From Pterobdella sp. o SKG-2022 (lineage: Eukaryota > Annelida > Clitellata > Hirudinida > Piscicolidae): 64,000 nucleotides of DNA. Position 1 is the stretch's first letter. Every line of letters begins with the position of its first letter. The stretch covers positions 17,313,548 through 17,377,547 of the forward strand of contig OZ038321.1 of assembly GCA_964035795.1 (NCBI GenBank), given 5' to 3'. The notes under the pieces were generated by a model. The model made no database searches and had not been told where the DNA came from. It saw nothing but the letters and a program-made list of their open reading frames with translations. This document shows positions 10,212-23,858 of the stretch, piece by piece. The translations under genes and the position numbers were made by a program.

Positions 10212-13200
10212 ATGTCTGAGTCTCAGGTAGTTTTTTCTTTTGAACGTTCTTATCATTATTTAAAAAATATGATAGTTTTTTCAAGCAGTTGCTATTTACG
10301 ATTTTGAGTCAAATGTCGAGGGAAAATTATCTTTCAAAGCCAATGAAGTTGTTACGGTTCTAGCTTCAGTAAGAAAGTTTTATATTTTTATTAGAATATA
10401 AATAAAAAATTTTTCACATTAAAAACATTTTTTATAGGACATTGGAAATGGGTGGTGGCAAGCAAAGAATTTGAAGTCTGAAATTGGATTAGTACCCAAT
10501 AGCTATTTCAAGGTTTTATAAATATTTTAAAAAAAATATTTGTTAAATTTTCAATATTGTTATTCAATATATCAAGGCATTGCAAGGAAATACCACACCG
10601 ACTCTTTCAGCTGCTACTTCAAACATAACGGCAGATTCAGGCTATAGATCTTTACCTAAACCCCCATCTCCACACCATTCAACATCTTCTTCTTCATCTT
10701 CAAAGTCTTCTTTCACTCTTCCTCCAAGACCACCACCAAAACCAGCTCGATTATTTCTCACTCAAAATTATGTTTCATCTTCATCTTCTTCTTCTTCACC
10801 TCCACAATCTACAAAACTTTCTAAAAAAGCTGCTACTGTCATGCCTCTGAGTGACACTGATGAGTGGGATGAAGACGAAGACCAAGATGATCAAGTAATT
10901 TGTTTATAATAAAACTACTTTGATTTTTAAATATTGATTGGTATATGATGACATTTTATGTTGAGAAGGTTCAAAACACAGAGGATTTGCAAAAACAAGA
11001 TGATTCATCCAGTTATTATATGAGAGACTTTGACGATGAAGATGATGAAGAAGAAGATGATGATTTTAGAAGTCAAACAAAGTAAGTAGAAAAAAAGCAT
11101 TAATAATTCATTTTAAATAATGAAAATCCCATCAGACTGGTCGGTATAACAACAGGGAACACAGACAAATACTTATTTGACATGGAGCCACCACCTCTGC
11201 CTGACAACATACCCCACATCACTATCTATGTAACTATATGTTGCTTCAGAGTTTTAATTTGTTATCTAATAGTATAAATGACATTTTTAAAATTCTTAAT
11301 TGCATCTTCAATTCTGATTAATAAATTTTAACTGCAATTTATTGTTTTTTTTTATAATATTTATTGTGATTTTGTGTTAGAATGATTGTACATCATTTAA
11401 AATAGCTTTGATAAAAATGCATTCCTAAACCTCACTAGGACTCTTTTGAAGGTCCAGTGTGGTCTTTTGAGACAACATCAACAACATATAAAGTGCACAG
11501 TCCTCGTAAGGAGAGCAAGTTCAAAGGAGTCAAAAACTTTGTAAATTATCGAATCTCATCATCTACTTCTCAGGGAAAAGTCATTACATTTTAAATTAAC
11601 TTTTGAATGAGCTTTGAATGAAAGAATTTAATTTTTATCCATTGTCACAAAAGTATTTTGTAAGCTTGTTAAAATAATAAGCATGAAATATCATTGAAAT
11701 TTATTAGGCTTGAAGTCATGATGAACATTTCAACTTGTAATTTTTAACTTAAATTTTATTTATCGGATCAACGTCAATGTATTTTACGTAAATATCTCAT
11801 TTTTAATATTTAGTCGTATCGTCAGATTTAATTCAATTATGATGATGATGATAATTGTTGTTGTTGATGAGGATGATGTTGAACAATTCAATGTTGTTGA
11901 CATTTTTGAGTAATCTTACAGGATGAAAGCAAAGCAGTGTACAGACGTTACAAACAGTTTGACTGGTTGTACAACAGATTGGTGGACAAATACTCCACTA
12001 TTCTAGTGCCTCCATTGCCTGATAAACAACTATCAGGTATGTAAGGGTGTTTTAAACCTTTACAATGGGTTTTAAGATAAAATACCATTGTTTTAAAGCG
12101 GATTTTACTTGTATATATAAATATTAATTGTCTCCAACCTTGTATTAAAACAATCAGGTCGTTTTGAAGATGATTTCATCAAGCAGAGACAACGTCTGTT
12201 GAATGCTTGGATTTCTCGCGTGAGTAGACATCCCGTCCTATCTAACTGTGAAGCCTTTGTACACTTTGTTTCCGCTTCTCATCCAGAGGTTTGCATTTTG
12301 AATTAACTTTTATCATTCAGGTTGCTATGCTATCTGGTACCAAACACAAACGTTTTACGAATCATGTAGAACAATTTGAAGCTTAAAAATCATTTTCATT
12401 CTGTTTATAGGCTATTTTTCTCATTGCTTTATATTTTTTATAAGTAATATTTTTTTAACAAACTTTCAAATAAACTGATAAAAATTTAGTTTTTATATAA
12501 AAATTTGAGTTCATCTAAGAGTCACTTTCAACCAATGAGTTAACATCTTTTTCTAAATCATTTTCAAATTCTTTCAAATTTTCAGCATAAGATTCATAGC
12601 TAAATTTGTAATTGTGACCGTGATAATAGTATTATGATTACCCGTTTAACTTTTATTTTTCTCAATTTAATGAGTCTAGACAAATCACTATCAATCGTAG
12701 GAATGGAAAGCGGGTAAAAGGAGGGTTGAAAAAGACAAATACAAGGGAGCTTTTCTCTTTTACACCATCGACCCCCCTGCCTTACAACTCGATTCCATTG
12801 ACGTGTATGCTCTTTAGTTTTATGTCATGTGTAGTTTTAAAGACATCACATGTTTTTTAATAACTCCATTTACATATAGTTTCTTAAAATTATGGGAAAT
12901 TTGAAAATACGTTTATTCAAGAAAAATCAGTTAAAACTTACGATGAGTGAAACCTTATAACATTTCATTAGCTGTGTCACATCATTATAAAGATGTTTTT
13001 TTACCGGTTTCTATGATTGTACAATTTATAACGAGTTATGATAAATAGTCGAAATTTTACTTGTTTTATTACATTTTTACAATTAATATTTCAAAGAGGC
13101 TTTTCGAAAGTAGCTTTATTTCAAATGTGAGAATAGTTAAAATAAAAAAAATTTAATTTGAAAATGTTGAACAGAGAAATACAGCTTGACAAGTTTAGTA

Positions 13201-16200
13201 GATATGTCAAATGCATGGAAGACTCGGTCAGACACGTATGTAGAACATGCTCAAAAACATCTCTGAAGCAGAAATTAAGTTCGAATTTACATTATATACC
13301 GTGATTATAATCTTTTTTATATGAATATTTTTGCCATTAATTTCACTTATCAACAAAGTAAGTATAAGGAATTAGATATCTCATGTTCACATAGTTCTAG
13401 TATCGTAACGACTTAGCACTTTTAGTTAGAAATAAATTTTTATACCCTCGATACAATATACTTTTGTGGCAAATGTAAGCCAATTTATATTTGAGTATCT
13501 CTGTCATTTGGTGGATTATCTTGGTTGACAATGGAAAGAAAAATTGTTCAAATGTAGAAATGACGCATCTTAAATTCAGACAGTTTTCACTCGTGGCTCT
13601 CAGTTTATATATCAAATTTTTCCTAGATAGAAAATTGACTTAATATATATGAGTGGAAAAAAGATTAGCCTGATGATGTCTACTAACCTGGGCCATGTAC
13701 TTCAGTACCATTTATTAGGCGGTACATGTCTTGGTAACTCGAGCATTTGATTAATTTTTTAAATATATATCATGATTAAGGACAAAACAATTTATTTGGA
13801 AAAATTTTTTAACACTGCCATTTCATTATGAGATTATTGGGTTCGTCGTTTTAATACTTTGGTTTGCCGTTATGAACTAGCATCATTCACAAAACCACAT
13901 GATAACCATACAAGAATATCAATATATCGATACCTGCTACGGAGTTTACTGCTTTCTAGGTCATGATAGAAAAGCAGCTTGTAACCACAGGCGCTAGTTT
14001 TGATGCAGTTTAACTCAGAGAAAAAGACAAGTTTTACTTGTGATTTTAAACTTTTCGAACACCTGTTTCAAATAAAAACAATGATTTTTTAAAGTAATGC
14101 TGTTATTTCTCAGAATTTCGTGAAGACTTCAGAGGTCTGGGCACTTCGTTTGATAACCTCTCCAACTCATTACAGAAACACACGTATCATTCAGGTGCTT
14201 ATTAGTAGTTTAATATTACTATTATTTCTATTGTTTTTAATCAATTAAAATACTTGTGAAAATAATATTCTCATTATTATTAAAAGTATAATAATGAAAA
14301 CAGGTTCAAAGTCGTTGTCTTCAGCAGTGTCGTACACGGGCAAAACCTACAATGAAATCTCGCTGTTGTTTGGAGTGCAGGTTCAAATAGTTTTGTTTTT
14401 GATAATGATGCCGATGTTTGAACACCATTCAAACACAACAGTGTAGCAAAGATCTTCTGCCTTTGCAAGAAAGGCTGGCCTCTTACAAATCTCTTCTCTC
14501 CATCTTCCCTGAAATACTTCTCGTCCAAAGGGTTCTGATATTCATTAATTAATACATCTTTTTCTAATTAATATAACATGTTTTTTTGCTTTGGATCAAC
14601 ATGACAGAACTATTGCCACGAACCTTGATGTTTTAATAAGTGTTATTGAATATTATTGTTATTAATTGCTTTTTCATGATGTCATACGTTAAATATATTA
14701 TAAACTGAATATTAATTTTCAAAAAAATATTATTTAACAAGTGGTTAAATATATTCGTTATTAATTATTGATTTAGAACTAAATTTATTTCAGTTTTTAT
14801 TCGAAAAATGATGGTTTCAAAGACACTAAATTTTAAAGAAACTAAAATAAATTTTCGATATAAAAACTGAAATTATAAAATACAAGATGCTTACGATGTC
14901 TCTAAAAGAACTAAATTACTATTAAATACTCATAACTAGTTATTCAAATTTTATTCAGTACATATTGTTGACCTTAATGCCACAGTCGACAACAAACAAA
15001 ATCCAAGAGACGGCAGGCCACTTGAGCAGGCAAGAGGTTGCCAAAGTTCAAGCCAGAGTCGATGTTATTACCTACTCCGTCATGGCTGAAATACAACATT
15101 TCCAGGTGCGATCCAATTAACAAATATAACCATCTTCTTCACTCACTGAGGTGTAATTAACCTTTGTTTTATGGTCTTTATGCAATTTTTATATAAAAAA
15201 TCTTTCTATATAACATGTTTTTATACAATGATTTTTCACTAGCCACAATAAAATTAGCATATTCAAACACATAATAATAATATATTAAGATACTTGAAAA
15301 TGTTACTTTGTTAACGAAAAGCTTTGTTTCTTAATGATATTTATCAGTGTTTTTAAATATACTGATGTTTTTATAGCATTTGGAAAATAATTCAAAAGTT
15401 CTAAGTTTCTAATTTCAAACATTAAGCTTGTAGGAGAGCTTTTAATTTTAAGACCCCACAGCAAAAATCGTTTTTTCGATAAATTCTTTATATGAAAATA
15501 ACTGATAAAGTTTTCAAAAATATATATATTACATATTCTATATTATTTATCAGTTATGAATCTAAATTTAAAAATAAAGGGTATCATCATCATCATTATC
15601 ATTCTATTTTTATTATTATTCAGTTAATAAAAGTGTTTGATTCAAATTTTTTTGTTAATAGGCTAGTTTAACTTTTCAGAGACATCGTATGTATTTTTCT
15701 TCAATATTTTGTAACGAAAAACATCAAATAAGAGGAATTTGTAATACATTTATTGAGAATCGGAAGCTATAATTTTCGATAAGTTTAGTTTTATCATAAA
15801 ACTTTAGCGAAAAAAATAAAATCGTAACTATGGTTATATAGTGATTCAAAGACTATAATTAAGAATTAGTTAATTATTCAAAAAACAGAAGTTATTTTAA
15901 TTTCAATGCTATTATTTCAAATAATTAATTGTTCAAGAGTACTTCAAAGAAAAATAATTTTCTAACGATGTCACTTTTTATCAAGAGAAATTAATCTCTA
16001 TGTCCCCCTTCGGTCATTGCCCCGTTCAATTTTTTTCAGATCCTTTAATATTGGATTCCAGGCATTAGTATTAACTATGAGTTGTGGGTCATTATTGCCA
16101 TTGAAAACAGAATTGTGCTTTTTATTTCAAGGCTCTCTTATAGTCTTTGAATCACTATATAACCATAGTTACGATTTTATTTTTTTTCGCTAACGTTTTA

Positions 16201-17016
16201 TGATAAGGCTAAACTTATCGAAAACTATAGCTTCCGATTCTCAATAAATGCATTAAAAATTCCTCTTATAGGCTAGTTTAGTTTACCTTCCCTTCAGCAG
16301 AGGGTAAGGCTATAGGAGTAAGGGTATGAGACAACAAACACTCCACATTTTTGGTCTAAATTTCATATATTTTTAATTTTGAGTTTGTTTTGTTTGAGCT
16401 GGTTGACCGTTGAGTCTCAATATATGTTTTAAGTGAAAGTGCTAACAATTTGAGCAATTGAAATGAATTCAAAGTCTTCTGAATGAAAGATATATAAAAA
16501 ACTTATTTCCATTTGATATTAAATGCCATTTTTTTACATACCATAATTAATTTACTTTTAATTCATTTTACTTCAAATATTTAAAATAGGAATAGTTTTG
16601 AAAAAATCAAAGTTTTGTTAATATTAGGTTAGTATATATTAAAATTTATATAACAGTACTAATAAAGGCTTAAGGATTGGAAACTTGATTACAATGAATT
16701 GTGAAGTTAACGCATCCATGCAGATGAATCGATTAATTGACGTCAACACTTACATGAAGGAATTCCTAAAAGAACAAATCATTTTCTACAATAAAGTAAA
16801 GCATTTTCACATGGTTTTACTTATTTTTCTAACTCAATAAAGTACTTTGCTATAAATCCTTTTCTTTCAGAATTTTAACTACATTTTTAAATTATTCAGC
16901 TAGTTCACTAAGATATTCTACTATAAATTTTCTGCATTTACATTATCAAATAAAATTCAAAACAGATCGCATCCCACTTGAAACAAGCTTTAACTCTTTA
17001 TGAAAATGTATCGTGA
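10212..17016 (+). CDS. SNX9/18/33-type sorting nexin (SH3-PX-BAR)
   Basis: Seventeen exons: 10212-10226, 10276-10368, 10438-10512, 10577-10894, 10969-11081, 11136-11229, 11439-11579, 11922-12036, 12158-12288, 12701-12804, 13175-13278, 14114-14194, 14304-14380, 14442-14531, 14986-15105, 16724-16795, 16966-17016. Phases agree throughout and give 597 residues; human SNX9 has 595. The family links membrane curvature, phosphoinositides, dynamin and WASP during endocytosis. An N-terminal SH3 domain (about 9-61) has [13 protein letters not shown] and GLVPNSYF. A Ser/Pro-rich, acidic linker follows ([14 protein letters not shown]). The PX domain (about 230-340) has [15 protein letters not shown] and [14 protein letters not shown]. 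The rest is a helical BAR region ending [12 protein letters not shown]. The 15-base first exon and the exon 2 acceptor (10275) are the least certain points. The intron after 15105 contains a MITE. Confidence 0.92.
15291..15355 (+). repeat. Intronic dispersed repeat, copy a
   Basis: Contains TTACTTTGTTAACGAAAAGC and continues CTTTGTTTCTTAAT, then a degenerate TTATCAGTGTTTTTAAAT. The same core is at 38015-38085 and 58293-58350, always on the plus strand and always inside an intron of a plus-strand gene. Confidence 0.75.
15728..16269. mobile_element. MITE-like element with about 130-bp terminal inverted repeats, copy 2
   Basis: The arm at 15728-15857 is the reverse complement of 16139-16269 with only a few differences. 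Both contain the landmarks ATAAGAGGAATTT, ATTTATTGAGAATCGGAAGC, CGATAAGTTTAG and ATCGTAACTATGGTTATATA. The 280-base interior has no coding capacity, so this is a non-autonomous foldback or MITE type. A 13-base direct repeat, ATAGGCTAGTTTA, is at 15658-15670 and 16268-16280; it may be the target-site duplication of a slightly larger unit. The left arm and part of the interior recur at 1948-2285. It sits in the SNX intron between 15105 and 16724. Confidence 0.8.
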
Positions 17017-19754
17017 TGATGGCAAGATTTGTTCTATTGATATTATGCAAGGGGAACTTGTGCTGAAATCAGGAATATAGAATATATGTGATTTTGAAAC
17101 CTATGTTGTTCATTTATATTAGTCCCATGTACAAGCGTTTGTAGTTTAATTAAACAGATTTTTAAACAGTTTATCATTGTTTTCAATCAAGATCATTGAA
17201 ATCATTGTTTCAGTAGGATCACTTGGATTAAATCGAGCTATATTGTTATAGTTGACTTGAGAAAATATAGTGATTTTAACCATCAAACTTTTATCTAAAT
17301 TGTTTTATTCTTAACAAATTTTTGCACTCGACCTGGTCTCATATTTATAAAATAGCATTTGCGACAGGGTGCTTTATATATATTATGCTACCGACACTTC
17401 TTGCTTCTTTCACTTTAATCACTCAGTCAATCAATCCATTTTCTTCTTTCACCCTCTCCAGCTCAAATAGCTTTTGATTATTTATGGAAATTTTTATTTT
17501 TCCAATTTTTTCTAATTGTTTATTTTAGCAGTCCATTTCAGTTATTTATATTTTTTAATCTTTAATTTAAATATATTTTTCTTTTTGGAGAAACGTAGAA
17601 ACATTTGGTACTTTTGATTGTAAACTATTAGTCATTGAATGTGTGTGTTTAAAATATTGTTAACTTCATTAAATTAATCAATATAATTTAAATAAATTAA
17701 TTCTCAATAAAACTACTCTAGTTTTATCTAAGTTATACCTCAATAAGTCATACAATGAAAACTACTGAGGATCAAATTAAAGTCAACGTGTTGCTGTTTG
17801 AAGTTAATAAATAACTGTAACGTACCTCAATATGATATCAAGATTTTGTATGATTGCCATATAATCTATTGTTTTTATACAAAACCATCAGTTAATTGTT
17901 AATGAATCTCATCTGTTTCAGCTGTATGTTATTTTAGCAAAGTATCAATTGAGTTACGTTGGTTTGTCTTAATTTGCTATCGTTTGCGGTAATGACATTA
18001 TTGAATTTCCATGTTTTATTTTACATATATTGTGTGAATATTTTAAATTATTGAAGAAAGGGCTGTATATAAGAATATTGTATGAAATTTTTTGTATAGA
18101 ATTAAATGGACTGAATACAATTTAGATTTACGTTTATTTATTATTTAATTTTAAAAAATATATTAAAATTAATTCACACTAAAATCAGCCCGTTTTGAAA
18201 ATCATTAGAAAATCTTATTTAAATACATATTAAATGAACTTTTCAGTAATTTGATCCATTGATTGTTAATTCACTTTTGAATTTTAAATTATGTATAAAT
18301 TCAAAATAATATAACTATGTATGTAACTTGGGTAATTTGTTGTTGATGTTTTTCGTCATGACATAAAGAGAATTATGCCATCAGAACTGGCCAAACTGTT
18401 TGAATCCCCATCTGGTCATCTTGGGGCACTTCAGATTAGAATGATATTTATCTTACGCCAACCATGAAGTTTGTGCCACTCGATATTTATTTGTTTTTAA
18501 TGTACTTTCGAATTTCACTAGTGTCATGGAGCAGTTAGCAAGATTCTTTTGCATATTGTCAGTTTTCCCTTTTTTAGTCTTTTTGGTTTTTTTCTATTTT
18601 TTGTTTCACAGTTTCTATAGTTTTGAAAATGCTTTCAGTAGGTAGAAAATTTTCAACAGAGCCCATACAAAATCATGTTGCTTCTAGTCAAAAATATTTT
18701 TGCTCTTTCATTTTTGATTTTTTTTTTATTCATTTGCTTTTAGTCTAACCTTCATCACGATCTTTGCACAATCTTTTTCATTTCTATTTTAGTCATTATA
18801 TACTAGTTTAAATAAATTATTTTCTATATTTTAAGTCTTTAATATAAAAAATTTTGCTTATTTATTAGAGATGCAATCACAATATCAATTCGCGTTCTAT
18901 TGGTTCTGAAAGCCATTAGTTTTTACATAGCAGAATGTGAAAAATTGTGTTTTATCTTTTTGTTCAGTTTTGTTTATTTTTATGACTGCTATCTATGTAT
19001 ACAAATCTATAAGTTATAAAATAATTTTGTATTAAAATATCCTTTTCAAACTAATGTTTTTGGATTGTCTGTTGTTTGTTTTGAAATTGCTTAATAAATT
19101 TGGAATGTGTTTTATTTCAAATAATCTATAAATTTTAAAGCGCTCTTATAACCTCTATATTAAAAACTATTAAAAATTTTGCTACAAAAATTTAAAAAAT
19201 TTTAAAGATCCTTTGAAGCTGTAACTCGATCAAAAAAAAGGGTATGTACTAAGCACGTAAAAGAAAGATTATCGTTCGACTCAAATGGCAGTTAGCCGAA
19301 TTTGAGTACTCGTTTTAATTATGCTTGTCAAAGCATTTAAACTATAAATACCATGTTTTATGTCACAAGCCTATAAAGCGCACCTAAACTCCAAGAATTA
19401 TTTATTTCATCAAAAGTAGTTTATTTTTGGTTAGAATTAATCTGCTGACTCTAATTTCAAACTACAAGGTTAGAAACAAAACCAACAAAAACGTCTGGAA
19501 TTCCATCTAATTGCCAAGATTGAAATAGTTACAAACTGTTCTTAGACAAACAAAATTGTAAATAGCACTTATACATGTTTGCTAGGTTCGAAAGTTCATT
19601 ATGAGGCAAGAGCTTTCATTCTTCATTTATAACTTTCCACTTGAGGAAAAACTCTCGTAAATAAGTGTGATTAAAATAATTAATATAAAAGTTTTCAAAA
19701 AAATAAATATCAGTTTTTTCGATGAACTTTTCAGATCTAGGTCGGAAGGGCTCG

Positions 19755-19770
19755 GTGTCACTTTTTTGTG
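19755..19770 (+). repeat. GTGTCAC(T)nGTG motif, left copy
   Basis: GTGTCACTTTTTTGTG; similar to 21165-21183 and to the inverted 21717-21735. Its position on one side of the transposase relic suggests it may be a decayed transposon end. Confidence 0.4.
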
Positions 19771-20458
19771 CGACTACTTTGAAGCCAACTCAAAACGTTA
19801 AATAAATATATTTTTTAAGCTTTTTTTTAAATCCTATAATTTAATTCTATTATAAATATATAATTCTCAGAGATTAAAAAAATTTTTGCATATAAATAAT
19901 TAATTTTTAATAAGACAACCTTCAAAATAACTCTTAGAAAATAGGCTCAGTTAGCAAGAAATCCTTAAGCTACCTTGTCCAAATTCTAAGTATAATTGAA
20001 GTAAAGGTTAATCTAAGAAAAAAAAATAATAGTTAAAAAATATTAAATGAGTTAGGTCGGTTAAAATTTTGATGTCACTAATTATTGACACAGGGTAAGC
20101 GAGGCAAAAACGTGCATTAAGTCTGCATGTAGGCATATTTCACATTTAAAAGTGTTTCAAACTTCTGGAAATTTAAAAACGCATCTTTATGAATTTTTCA
20201 AGTAATTTATTTGAATTTTAAAAAAGATTAAATAAAACCATAATTGTTCAAATGCCTTCATTCAATGATTTTATCAAAAGTAATAATCATGCAAATTATA
20301 AATTCAAAATAGAGTGTTTAAAGATGAAAATGGAAAAGTGTAAAGCTATTTTATGGGTTTAAAAATACGTTTTTTATAGACTTATTGCATAGTATATAAA
20401 CGGTAAAATTCCTCTTGATGAAAAATACTACAAACTGTCTTCATAATTTTTGAGTAAA

Positions 20459-20655
20459 ACATCCATCGATCAGTAAATAGTGTTCTTTCCTAGCAAACAT
20501 GGGTGTAAGAAACAGCTCAAAGGGAAACCAATAAACTTTGAGTACAAAATCTGGTCAATGCTTTCATTTGAGAAGTTGACCGATTTAATCAATATGTCAC
20601 TCAGAGAGCTTATCCGATCAAGAAATGATGGTATTCATTATTTGCACTTGGCCTG
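20459..20655 (+). pseudogene. Degenerate piggyBac-like transposase fragment
   Basis: One frame reads SIDQ, a stop, IVFFPSKHGCKKQLKGKP and then INFEYKIWSML. The order SID(E/Q)...F...(L/K)KQ..KGKPI.F.YK.W is typical of the catalytic core of piggyBac transposases (SIDE with the second catalytic Asp, then KPIKxGxKxW). An in-frame stop and the loss of matching sequence on both sides show it is dead. The match is short, so the assignment is moderate. Confidence 0.5.
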
Positions 20656-21164
20656 AATTTCGTGCCAAAAAGCTTGGCAAATATATAAACTGGGAAAGAA
20701 CATTATCACTTGATAATGTAAGCTAGTCTTACAAAAAGCTGCGCGTCTTTTTTTAATAAATAGTTTTTAGACTTTACTAGGGCAAAGAACAGCAAAATCA
20801 CGTATTGGGATTATTGTAGTTATAATGGGTTATTGTATAAAGAGAGGTACAAAATCCCAGCACAAGTCAGGTGAAGCTGGTTTGGCTATAAACATGAGAG
20901 TGCTTTTATATGAAGGTAAATATAAGACTTTGGGACAAATCAAAGCACCATGTAATCAAATCAGATGCGCAAACTAAAAAATAGAATCCACCTGAAATGC
21001 TTGTACTCTGTACACAGAAAAAAATTTAGATTATTTATAATAAATATTTAAGTATGTTTAATGTGTTAAATAAACATTGAGTATTATGCTTGTCAAGTTC
21101 GCATCGAAAAATGATAAATTCCTAAACTTGATGATGGATGCTAAAGTGATTATACCTCTGCTCA

Positions 21165-21183
21165 GTGTCACTTTTTGTGACAC
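21165..21183. repeat. Perfect 7-bp hairpin motif GTGTCAC-TTTTT-GTGACAC
   Basis: A short palindrome with a 5-base loop. It shares GTGTCACTTTTTGTG with 19755-19770, and its reverse form is related to CTGTGACAAAAAGTGGGTG at 21717-21735. It is probably a relic of transposon ends in this region. Confidence 0.45.
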
Positions 21184-23716
21184 TTCTATAACTTATAAAA
21201 TTTTTTACAGAAAATCTTATTTTCTATTTAATTTAGAAATTTACTAACAATTGAACCGCGGATAACGTCTTGGGCGTTTTCAACTTAATTATTCGTGTTT
21301 TTTTGAAAGTATCGGTCAGGAATATCAGAAACCTCAAGTTATCATTACTGCTTTCTATATGAAACTTTCAACTTCATTTTTGATACAAAAAAAAGCACAA
21401 ACGATTTTTTAAGATCAAATTATTCAGAATTTTCATAATGAGGTTTAAGTCAAACAAGCAAAAATAACAATTCCTAGAGCGACATACTACTAGACTTTAC
21501 TTTATTTCTTAAAAACGTTTTTTCTTCATGTTTTGCTCATTTTGTCACACCATTGAAATAATTATAGATTTTTGAATTTCAACTGTCAGGTCTATGTGTT
21601 ATAATTTATGTGTTTAGCTTATATTCTTAAATTTTATTTCCAAATTTAAAAAGTAGGAAAACATGTAAAATGACCCATTTATGTTAAACGTGAACTAAAA
21701 AATTCAATTTTTAGCGCTGTGACAAAAAGTGGGTGTATTCGTAATATGCAACAAGTTGCCAGTGTTAAGTCATATCTCTTCATCGCAACTGATGCTTCGA
21801 ATACCTCCAACGAATATATATGTTTCAAAAATATATTAATTATTTGTTTTTGTTTTAGCTATTCTTTACAACTTTGCTAATGAATTATGATAATGTTTTG
21901 CTTTTTGAAAATTTTAGCTAAATAAAAATTTTTTCTACGTGTTTTTATGAATCCTCATAATTTGAAGCTTACTGGTAAAATTTTAGCTATTATATATATA
22001 CTAATATGTGATTGTTTTAAAAAACCTATCATCTAATTTAGTTCTATTTGTTTCACATATCATTAAGTAAGATTTTTATTTTGTGAAAAATATTCAAAAT
22101 GATGCAGTTTTTAGATAGAATTTTTTAAAATAATGATTACCGATAAATCCATTCCTATCATAAAACTTTGGTATGTTGATTAGAAGCACTAAAAAAATAT
22201 TTTTTAGTTTTGAAAAATGGCTGTTCAATTGTTATTGACAGAATTTTGATAAGACCAAAAAAATCTTCAAAAGGCTCAAAAATATTAAAAAAATCTGCGA
22301 TCAAACTGTAAAAAAAAATTGAATTTAGAAAAAGTATATTCCAGTATGATTCTCAAAGAATAAAAAGATATATGATGAATGTTACATAAAAACATTTGAT
22401 TTGATAAAATAAAAATGAAGGTTTGATTTGTAACAACTGTTGTTATTCTATAAAAGGAACGTTTGTTATTTATGAGGAATAATTGTGAGTCTGCATCTTT
22501 GAAAGCGTTGCTTATGACAGCAAGAGGGAAATCGCATTAAAGGGTCGTGACCGTGTGTTAATGTAGACCTCCAAAATAAATTATATTCTCAATGCAAAAC
22601 GTTTTGAAAAATTTAAGCAACTTGCATACAACAAATTTCTGAAACTTCTACTAACATTTTATTTAATTATGTTGAAAAAAAAATTGAAAATAATTTTTTT
22701 TCATCCATATGTGTAAAACATATTTTAAAAATGACACTTTATCTATTGCAAATTAGATTTTATTTTACAGAGTTTTAAATAAGCTAGGTGTCACATGGTT
22801 TGAATTGTTAATCAGTTTTCGTTGAGCAATTTAAAACTACAAGCTTGAACTCAAAGCGATCGTATAATTTAATCGTTTCTGGATATCTTTAAATCTTCAC
22901 ATTAAAATTTAAATAACTTTTATATCTTTTATACTAAATGACTCTGATGAAGATTTTATTTAATTCAAAGTTATTGTAATTTAAAAGCAAGCTCAAAAAG
23001 ACCCGCCATTAAAATCCTATGGAAGCAATACCTTTTTGTTAAAGATGTTAAAAATATTTTCAAAATTTTGAATAATTATTTTTTGTTAAAATATAAAAAC
23101 ATTTTTGGCGTTTGTGAATATTTAATTACAAAACTGTGAAGAGAAGTTGCAAATATATATTTTACTTTGAATTTTTTCATTTATATAAAAATGATTTTAT
23201 TGATTAGTGAAAATTTCAAAGATTTAGTAAAAAAATCAAATAAACTCAAAATTAATTGTTATTTAATCTGAAATAAATAAAAAACGTGCTAAAATTTTGT
23301 ATCTTTTCAGTTAAAAAAAATAACGGCCGTAAGAAAAAACTGCAAACCACTTTATATTCTGTAAATCAAACTTTCAAGAGCAGCCCCGTGAAAAATGATA
23401 GTCTAACTCAATAACTTCATTTACGATTTGTCGCTGTTACATCGATCATTTACAAGTTCCAACGTTCATTTGTGAAATATATTAATTTGCAATTTCTTCA
23501 AAATATCTTTTATTTCTGTATGAAGTCTAAGGTATTTTTATATTAAAAAGTTCAATGTTATTTTTAGCTCTATTCTAGAATTTACCGTATATTTTTGTTG
23601 AATATATTTTTAGATTTTATAATTATATTTTTTTAGTATTTAAGTGTGAAAAATTTATTTCCAAATATTTTGTGGGTGTGTGCAAATATTCACCCAATCA
23701 GAGGAAAGTCTTGGCT

Positions 23717-23724
23717 TATAAAAG
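23717..23724 (+). promoter_or_regulatory. TATA box of the neuropeptide gene
   Basis: TATAAAAG, 142 bases upstream of the ATG at 23859. It is a canonical core promoter element, properly oriented, in front of a gene of a class (neuropeptide precursors) that often has TATA promoters. Confidence 0.65.
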
Positions 23725-23858
23725 CTCAAAATTACCGTGTGCTTGTTCATTGAGGTTTTATTAGGCTTTAGAAAAATATTTCAGAAACTATACAACTCCA
23801 GTAAATTATTAAGTAGTTTTAAAACTAAATTGTCACTCAGCATTACATAAGACTAAAA

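Larger units (their letters stand above)
17017..23716. other. 6.7-kb gene-poor region
   Basis: Intergenic DNA between the SNX stop and the neuropeptide promoter. It has T-rich stretches (17400-17560, 18520-18780) and no gene with recognisable protein content. The only coding-like signal is a degenerate piggyBac-like segment at 20459-20655. Three copies of a GTGTCACTTTTTGTG-type motif lie around it (19755, 21165, and inverted at 21717). Confidence 0.55.

Noticed and set aside
13175..13233. Ending SNX exon 11 at the GTATG after VRH (13233)
   Set aside because: It breaks phase with exon 12. Extending to the donor at 13279 restores phase and gives the family length.
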